From Parvibaculum sp. (GTDB lineage Bacteria > Pseudomonadota > Alphaproteobacteria > Parvibaculales > Parvibaculaceae), in NCBI GenBank assembly GCA_030645235.1, contig JAUSMV010000030.1, positions 1,670,988 to 1,734,987 on the forward strand: a stretch of 64,000 nucleotides of DNA. Direction: 5' to 3'. The position numbers and the translations under genes are program-made. Positions 63,785 to 64,000 of the stretch are shown here, piece after piece (position 1 is the stretch's first letter; every line of letters starts with the position of its first letter). The notes under the pieces are model-generated. The model made no database searches. It had not been told where the DNA came from and was given only the letters and a program-made list of their open reading frames with translations.

Positions 63785-64000
63785 TCAATTTGGCGGCAAC
63801 TTGTATTCGACATTTCGCGGTGAACCCGTTGAAGCGAAATTCCGACAAGCTTTGTCAGGTACGGATTTGTCGCAAATTGTGACTTCTGTCATTGCAAAAT
63901 CCGCGACGTTCTTCTCATGCTCTTCATGATCGAACATGGCCTGCGTGGTGAGCAAGTCCTCTGATGATGTGCCGTCATTATCGGTTGCCCAGGTTCGCCC
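63785..64000 (-). CDS. 3' end of an unknown protein, continues past the right edge
   Basis: The minus strand is open from the window edge to TGA 63787-63785 (71 visible residues: DNDGTSSEDLLTTQAMFDHEE near the start of what is seen, ending EYKLPPN). It has acidic, hydrophilic composition and two Cys (TICDK, KACRN); nothing recognised. Coding status rests only on the open frame and should be treated as provisional. Confidence 0.35.
   Translation of the reverse strand, partial: GRTWATDNDGTSSEDLLTTQAMFDHEEHEKNVADFAMTEVTICDKSVPDKACRNFASTGSPRNVEYKLPPN

Noticed and set aside
63627-63929. A 100-codon plus-strand frame at the right edge
   Set aside because: Arginine/cysteine-rich shadow frame; the nuclease-like reading in another frame and the minus-strand open frame explain the region better.

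Overview
The window reads as one contiguous, GC-rich (about 60 percent by eye) chromosomal segment of an alphaproteobacterium, probably of the Hyphomicrobiales/Parvibaculales type. This rests on the block mnmE-mnmG-rsmG-parA-parB followed by holA-lptE-leuS on the other strand, on families largely restricted to Alphaproteobacteria (DUF6489, DUF3576, DUF1674/SdhAF4-like, the glnK/two-amtB arrangement, the RsmB-Rpe-heparinase-PurH order), and on cell-cycle sites of the CtrA/DnaA/CcrM kind in front of ftsK. Two perfect parS sites next to parAB suggest the segment lies near the replication origin, although no oriC could be identified. No IS element, prophage, CRISPR array or rRNA operon was seen; there is one tRNA gene.

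Layout. 1-7.3 kb: a truncated DUF255 thioredoxin-fold gene, DUF6489, then the tRNA-modification/segregation block with parS sites at 2531 and 4622. 7.6-12.6 kb (minus): leuS-lptE-holA and a DUF3576 lipoprotein. 13.2-15.3 kb: a porin with a strong terminator and a sulfotransferase. 15.3-24.9 kb: small metabolic, regulatory and cell-wall genes (ThiE-like, YggS, L,D-transpeptidase, TPR-sulfotransferase, orphan response regulator, CNBD protein, three thioesterase/NTF2-fold genes, TetR, exonuclease III). 25-31.4 kb (minus): a polyamine/GABA-type cassette (PuuD-like hydrolase, gamma-glutamyl ligase, class III aminotransferase) interrupted by an unrecognised secreted helical-repeat protein and a tiny membrane protein. 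31.5-36.4 kb (minus): dapC-like aminotransferase, ftsK, lolA. 36.5-40.4 kb (minus): two ammonium transporters around a PII gene. 40.7-42.9 kb: PQQ quinohemoprotein alcohol dehydrogenase. 42.9-48.5 kb: amidase, UbiH-type hydroxylase, a CnoX-LON-Trm112-DUF971 operon and a ProX-type editing protein. 48.6-53.6 kb: tRNA-Gly, YchJ, a GT87 membrane protein and two tandem MFS genes. 53.6-63.6 kb: purH, heparinase-like, rpe, two methyltransferases, rsmB, htpX, DUF1674 and an extensin-like protein. The right edge holds a likely nuclease remnant and an incomplete frame.

How it works together. Most genes are housekeeping: translation fidelity (mnmE/G, rsmG, leuS, rsmB, the editing protein, tRNA-Gly), chromosome segregation (parABS, ftsK), envelope biogenesis (lptE, lolA, htpX, L,D-transpeptidase, dapC) and nitrogen control (glnK, amtB x2). 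The most rewarding non-coding signals are a CtrA-like full site overlapping DnaA-box-like sequences and a GANTC site upstream of dapC-ftsK; an identical 15-bp sigma54-like element upstream of both amtB2 and glnK; three tandem TTAA(A/G)CGGAAT repeats upstream of parB; and a candidate structured RNA with an intrinsic terminator at about 25.05-25.19 kb. No clear new multi-gene defence or biosynthetic system was found.
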